Below, one piece after another: positions 6,227-9,001 of a stretch of DNA of 9,001 nt. Below the pieces are notes generated by a model. It was not told the DNA's origin. It did no database searches and saw only the letters and a program-made list of their open reading frames with translations. This DNA comes from an uncultured Eggerthella sp. (GTDB lineage Bacteria > Actinomycetota > Coriobacteriia > Coriobacteriales > Eggerthellaceae): assembly GCA_900544455.1 (NCBI GenBank), contig UQVJ01000072.1:1-9001 (forward strand). Reading direction: 5' to 3'. The position numbers and the translations under genes are program-made. Numbering within the stretch: the first letter of the stretch is position 1; each line of letters begins with the position of its first letter.

Positions 6227-7495
6227 ATGTCCTACGAGCAAGAGAACAAACAGGCACTGGTCGCTTACTTCACCGAGGGCGCGAAGGGGGACAAACCCCT
6301 TGGCGCCCTCGGCGTTGAAGTGGAGCACTTTGTGGTTACCGCCGAAGGCGAGTACTCCGTATCGTATGCAGGAAGAAGCGAAGGGGAATTCGGCGTTCGC
6401 GATGTGCTGGCGCATTTGGCCGATGCCTATCCTCAACATACCTATGGCCTTGAAGGCGACCTTATCGGGCTCGCTAGCGATGAGGCCTCCATTACGCTTG
6501 AGCCTGCTGCTCAGCTTGAAATCAGCATCGCCCCGTATTCGTCTATCAGCCGAATCCTTCGTGTGTACAACGAGTTTCGAGCGAAGGTCGATCCATTCTT
6601 GGCCGAACACGGGTGCAAGCTGGTTACCAGCGGTTATCATCCTACAGCGCGCGCACTCGACCTTACGCTGATTCCGAAGCAGCGTTATCGCTTCATGAAC
6701 GACTATTTCAAGGAAATCGGCACTCGTGGTGAACGCATGATGCGCGCTTCTGCTTCTACGCAGGTTTCGGTGGATTATCAAGATGAGGCTGATGCCATTC
6801 GAAAAATGCGCATTGCCCAGGCGTTGGCGCCCATCTTCGCAAGCGTGGCCGACAACACGGCGGTGTTCGAGGCGGAGCCTGCGCCCCGGCTGGCGCGATT
6901 TGCCCTGTGGCGCAACGTGGACAACGATCGATGCGGTTCGGTGCCTGGCCTTTTCAACGAGGGTTATAGCTTTGCGGATTACGCCGAGTGGATTCTTCGC
7001 ACGTGCCCCATTTTCGTTACGCGCCCTTCTGTCGATGATCCTACGGGCCCCAATCTGCGCGCGGTGTATGGCCAGTCTGCCTATGAGGCATATGGCGAGG
7101 CTCCCATGACCCGTGCCGATATTGAGCATGTGCTCTCGATGTTTTGGCCCGATGTTCGCTTGAAGAACTTTGTGGAAATACGCCCAGCCGATTCGCTGCC
7201 CGCGCCGCTGATGGCGGGATATGCGGCGCTCGTGAAAGGCATCTTCTATTCTCAGCGTTCTCTTCAGGCAATCGAGGAGGCGTTCGGAGTGGTAGAAGGC
7301 GTGTGGCCTTTGACCGACGACAGCGCCAACCAAGCCCTTAAGTCTATTCAAGAGGATGGTGCCGAAGCGGTCGTCTGCGGCAAAACGCTTGCCGAATGGC
7401 AAGAGCTTATCTTCGAAATCGCAGATGGGGCGCTTGACAAAGAGGATGCCGCCCATTTGCATGACCTGGTGGCATTTGCTCGCGGCAGGCGATAG
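6227..7495 (+). CDS. gshA: Glutamate-cysteine ligase, GCS2 family (gamma-glutamylcysteine synthetase)
   Basis: The product has 422 residues and belongs to the GCS2 group (plant-type GshA / actinobacterial EgtA), which joins glutamate to cysteine through the gamma-carboxyl with ATP. Visible signatures are GVEVEHF (29-35), LEPAAQLEIS (91-100), GYHPT (136-140), RFMNDYF (155-161), RMMRASASTQVSVDY (170-184), WRNVDNDRCG (228-237) and NFVEIRPADS (314-323). The acidic and arginine residues in these blocks correspond to the ATP/metal and substrate sites of the family. The start has GTGAGG about 7 nt upstream. The 47-nt gap after cysK suggests co-transcription, with cysteine passed directly to the ligase pathway. 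Whether gamma-glutamylcysteine is the end product or a glutathione precursor cannot be told, because no gshB is in the window. EgtA, for ergothioneine, is possible but no egtB-D genes are adjacent, so I keep gshA tentative. Confidence 0.85.
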   Translation: MSYEQENKQALVAYFTEGAKGDKPLGALGVEVEHFVVTAEGEYSVSYAGRSEGEFGVRDVLAHLADAYPQHTYGLEGDLIGLASDEASITLEPAAQLEISIAPYSSISRILRVYNEFRAKVDPFLAEHGCKLVTSGYHPTARALDLTLIPKQRYRFMNDYFKEIGTRGERMMRASASTQVSVDYQDEADAIRKMRIAQALAPIFASVADNTAVFEAEPAPRLARFALWRNVDNDRCGSVPGLFNEGYSFADYAEWILRTCPIFVTRPSVDDPTGPNLRAVYGQSAYEAYGEAPMTRADIEHVLSMFWPDVRLKNFVEIRPADSLPAPLMAGYAALVKGIFYSQRSLQAIEEAFGVVEGVWPLTDDSANQALKSIQEDGAEAVVCGKTLAEWQELIFEIADGALDKEDAAHLHDLVAFARGRR

Positions 7496-7536
7496 CTCGC
7501 ATCTCGGCATTTTGGCCGTGCTATTATAGTCTTATT

Positions 7537-7552
7537 CCTATATGATTACAGG
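7537..7552 (+). promoter_or_regulatory. Possible -10 region and degenerate CymR-type half-sites upstream of the Rrf2 gene
   Basis: TATGAT (7541-7546) matches the -10 consensus at five of six positions, but no good -35 box lies at the right distance. The same stretch reads CCTAT, six bases, ACAGG, which resembles the CCTAC/GTAGG core of the cysK palindrome with one base less between the arms. It may be a weak autoregulatory site. The evidence is slight. Confidence 0.25.
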
Positions 7553-7559
7553 TTGTTTT

Positions 7560-7590
7560 GCGCATTGCCCGTTGCATCGGGCCAATGTGC
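7560..7590 (+). promoter_or_regulatory. Long 5'-leader hairpin upstream of the Rrf2 regulator gene
   Basis: GCGCATTGCCCG (7560-7571) pairs with CGGG (7578-7581) and, after one bulged C (7582), with CAATGTGC (7583-7590), giving 12 pairs including one G-U and a 6-nt TTGCAT loop. It ends 33 nt before the start codon and 22 nt before the Shine-Dalgarno sequence. No T tract follows, so it is not a standard terminator of the upstream gene. It may be an RNA regulatory or stabilising structure, or a DNA inverted repeat bound by a protein. Confidence 0.6.
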
Positions 7591-7623
7591 CGATGATGTT
7601 CACCATTCCGTCAGGAGGCACCA

Positions 7624-8061
7624 ATGAAGATATCTACCAAAGGGCTGTATGCAGTGCGCTTCATGGTGTTTTTGGCAGGGCATGGCGGCACGGAGCCGGT
7701 GCCGCTGAAGGAAATCGCTAAGGCTACCAGCATTTCGCGTAAATACCTGGAGCAAATTGCTTCGAGCTTGGCGGCAGCGCAGCTGGTTCGCAGTGCCCGC
7801 GGTGCTTCGGGCGGCTATCGCCTTGCGCGCGGTGCCACGAACATCACTATGCTCGATGTGCTCACCGTAACGGAAGGCTCGCTTGCGCCTGTCGATTATC
7901 TCGATGAGCTTTCCGGGGAAGCGTCTCCTGGCGAATCGTGCTACGAGATCTTCGTTTGGAAGGGTCTGCACGATTTGGTGAAAGATTACCTGGGCGGTAT
8001 TTCTTTGCAGGATGTGGTGGATCGTTCCTCCCAGCTTGCGATAGACAGCTACACCATCTAG
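7624..8061 (+). CDS. Rrf2-family transcriptional regulator, CymR-like
   Basis: The product has 145 residues. It begins with the Rrf2 hallmark MKISTKGLYAVRFMV, and its winged helix (about 26-70) contains PLKEIAKATSISRKYLEQI, the recognition region, and GASGGYRLAR, the wing. ITMLDVLTVTEGSLAPVDYL (74-93) and the C-terminal part resemble CymR, the cysteine-metabolism repressor of Bacillus and Staphylococcus, more than IscR. Only one cysteine is present (Cys106, in GESCYEIFVW), so the three-cysteine IscR Fe-S site is missing. The protein ends SYTI. A C-terminal isoleucine is the feature by which CysE, and probably CymR, dock into the CysK active site. An AGGAGG sequence (7613-7618) 5 nt before the ATG fixes the start. 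It lies 128 nt after gshA and 48 nt before the hydrolase gene. It probably represses cysK through the promoter palindrome, with CysK as possible co-repressor (inference). Confidence 0.88.
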   Translation: MKISTKGLYAVRFMVFLAGHGGTEPVPLKEIAKATSISRKYLEQIASSLAAAQLVRSARGASGGYRLARGATNITMLDVLTVTEGSLAPVDYLDELSGEASPGESCYEIFVWKGLHDLVKDYLGGISLQDVVDRSSQLAIDSYTI

Positions 8062-8109
8062 CAATAAAGCGGCTAGCTTGTATGTGCCGGCCTGCAGAAA
8101 GGGAACGTC

Positions 8110-8994
8110 ATGACGGTAGCGAATGGAAGTGCTAGCAAGATGAAGCGCTTGCCTGTTATCGGCATCGTTCCTTCCCAGAACACCACCGAAAAGATGGTGA
8201 GCTTTCCCGAGCGCTACGCCGATGCCATCATCAAAGCTGGTGGCGCCCCCTTGTTGCTGCCGCTTTCTGGCAACCCCCATATATACGAAACGCTATTTCC
8301 TTTGATAGATGGTTTTGTCCTTACCGGCGGCAACGATATCGACCCGGCTCGCTATGGCGCTATTCGCGATAGCGGCAAGATCGACGAGCATACACCCGAG
8401 CGCGAAGAGCTTGAGTATTTGATCTTGAGCTATGCATATCGCTTTGATTTGCCGCTGATGGGTATTTGCCGGGGCATGCAGATGATAAACGTGTGTTTGG
8501 GCGGTACCTTGTTCCGTGATTTAGGGGATCAGTTCCCCGGTATGGTGAGGAAAGGCATCAACGACGGCAAGGATGGTCTGCCCCAGCTTGCGCATTGGCA
8601 GCCAAAGCCTTACAGCGAACCCACTCATCCGGTGACCATTCTGCCCAATTCCAAATTAGGCAAGTTGCTGGGTGTACAGGACATCATGGTAAATTCCATG
8701 CATCATCAGGGGGTTTGCGATCTTTCTACGCGTGTTGATGCGGTAGCATATGCGCCCGACGGCCTGGTTGAGGCCATAGAGGTGCGCGACAAGAGCTTCA
8801 TGATCGGAGTGCAGTGGCACCCTGAATTTTTCACGGGGCGCCATCGCATGGAGTGCGTGTTCGATGCGCTTATCGAGGCGGCGGCGCATTGCCATACTCA
8901 TTGCGGTGAACGTGGAAGCGTTGTTATTACGCGCAGTGAGCCCGTGGGCATCCAAGCGCAATGGCCCGAAATCACATTTGCCGATTGCATCTGA
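8110..8994 (+). CDS. Class I glutamine amidotransferase-like gamma-glutamyl hydrolase (peptidase C26, PuuD-like)
   Basis: The product has 294 residues. The core has TGGNDIDPARYG (72-83), the nucleophile elbow GICRGMQ (118-124, Cys120), NSMHHQG (195-201) and VQWHPEF (234-240) with catalytic His237 and Glu239, so the triad is complete. Family members cleave gamma-glutamyl bonds, for example gamma-glutamyl-GABA in putrescine breakdown (PuuD). No other putrescine gene is adjacent, and the cysteine and gamma-glutamylcysteine genes nearby suggest a gamma-glutamylcysteine or related substrate instead (inference). The start at 8110 has AAAGGG about 6 nt upstream; the ATG at 8140 has none as good, though the conserved fold begins there. 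After about residue 255 there is an extension of some 40 residues with HCHTHC (260-265) and the end ADCI, longer than PuuD. It lies 48 nt after the regulator gene and is probably co-transcribed with it. Confidence 0.85.
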   Translation: MTVANGSASKMKRLPVIGIVPSQNTTEKMVSFPERYADAIIKAGGAPLLLPLSGNPHIYETLFPLIDGFVLTGGNDIDPARYGAIRDSGKIDEHTPEREELEYLILSYAYRFDLPLMGICRGMQMINVCLGGTLFRDLGDQFPGMVRKGINDGKDGLPQLAHWQPKPYSEPTHPVTILPNSKLGKLLGVQDIMVNSMHHQGVCDLSTRVDAVAYAPDGLVEAIEVRDKSFMIGVQWHPEFFTGRHRMECVFDALIEAAAHCHTHCGERGSVVITRSEPVGIQAQWPEITFADCI

Positions 8995-9001
8995 CTTATC
9001 T

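Noticed and set aside
6146..7510. 454-codon open frame on the minus strand, antisense to the glutamate-cysteine ligase gene
   Set aside because: It mirrors the plus-strand gene, its translation has no recognisable motif and is rich in Arg/His as expected for an antisense frame, and the plus-strand product has clear family motifs.
7505..7518. Terminator after gshA (CGGC, 6-nt loop, GCCG)
   Set aside because: The stem is only four pairs and the following bases (TGCTATTATAG) are not a T tract.
7624..8061. IscR-type Fe-S cluster sensor
   Set aside because: Only one cysteine is present where IscR has three, and the C-terminal half resembles CymR more closely.

Overview
The window looks like part of a chromosome from an anaerobic, gut- or oral-type actinobacterium of the class Coriobacteriia (Eggerthellaceae-like), with moderate to fairly high GC. 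I infer this from three things: a 2-hydroxyacyl-CoA dehydratase activase-related gene pair (common in strict anaerobes), a large sortase-anchored SpaA-repeat surface protein of the kind found in Coriobacteriia and Clostridia, and actinobacterial codon use. Genus and species cannot be fixed from the sequence alone.

Left arm, minus strand (1-4866). A gene running off the left edge (305 to <1) overlaps by 8 nt the end of a DUF2229/COG3580 gene (1296-298). These look like a translationally coupled pair from the acyl-CoA dehydratase activase-related group. Upstream on the same strand, after a 252-bp gap, is a 1105-residue LPXTG-type adhesin or pilin-like protein (4866-1549). It has a long-n-region signal peptide, an InlB-type B-repeat, three SpaA-like domains, an acidic Asn-rich linker and a C-terminal LPKTN sorting signal. 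An array of 11-bp direct repeats lies just upstream of it.

Right arm, plus strand (5085-8994). A thiol-metabolism cluster reads cysK (cysteine synthase), gshA-like glutamate-cysteine ligase, an Rrf2-family regulator most like CymR, and a class I amidotransferase-type gamma-glutamyl hydrolase (peptidase C26). The cysK promoter (TTGACA, 16 bp, TAGGAT) is covered by an imperfect 27-bp palindrome, a likely operator. A 20-codon leader ORF with a good Shine-Dalgarno sequence, followed by a hairpin beside the cysK ribosome-binding site, lies in the cysK leader. The regulator gene has its own 5' hairpin of 12 base pairs.

Working model (inference): CysK makes cysteine, the ligase stores it as gamma-glutamylcysteine, and the C26 hydrolase may release it again. 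The CymR-like repressor, which ends in Tyr-Thr-Ile, may sense the state of the pathway by docking its C-terminal isoleucine in the CysK active site, as CysE, CymR and CdiA tails are thought to do. The operator in the cysK promoter would close the loop. This is the most interesting content of the window.
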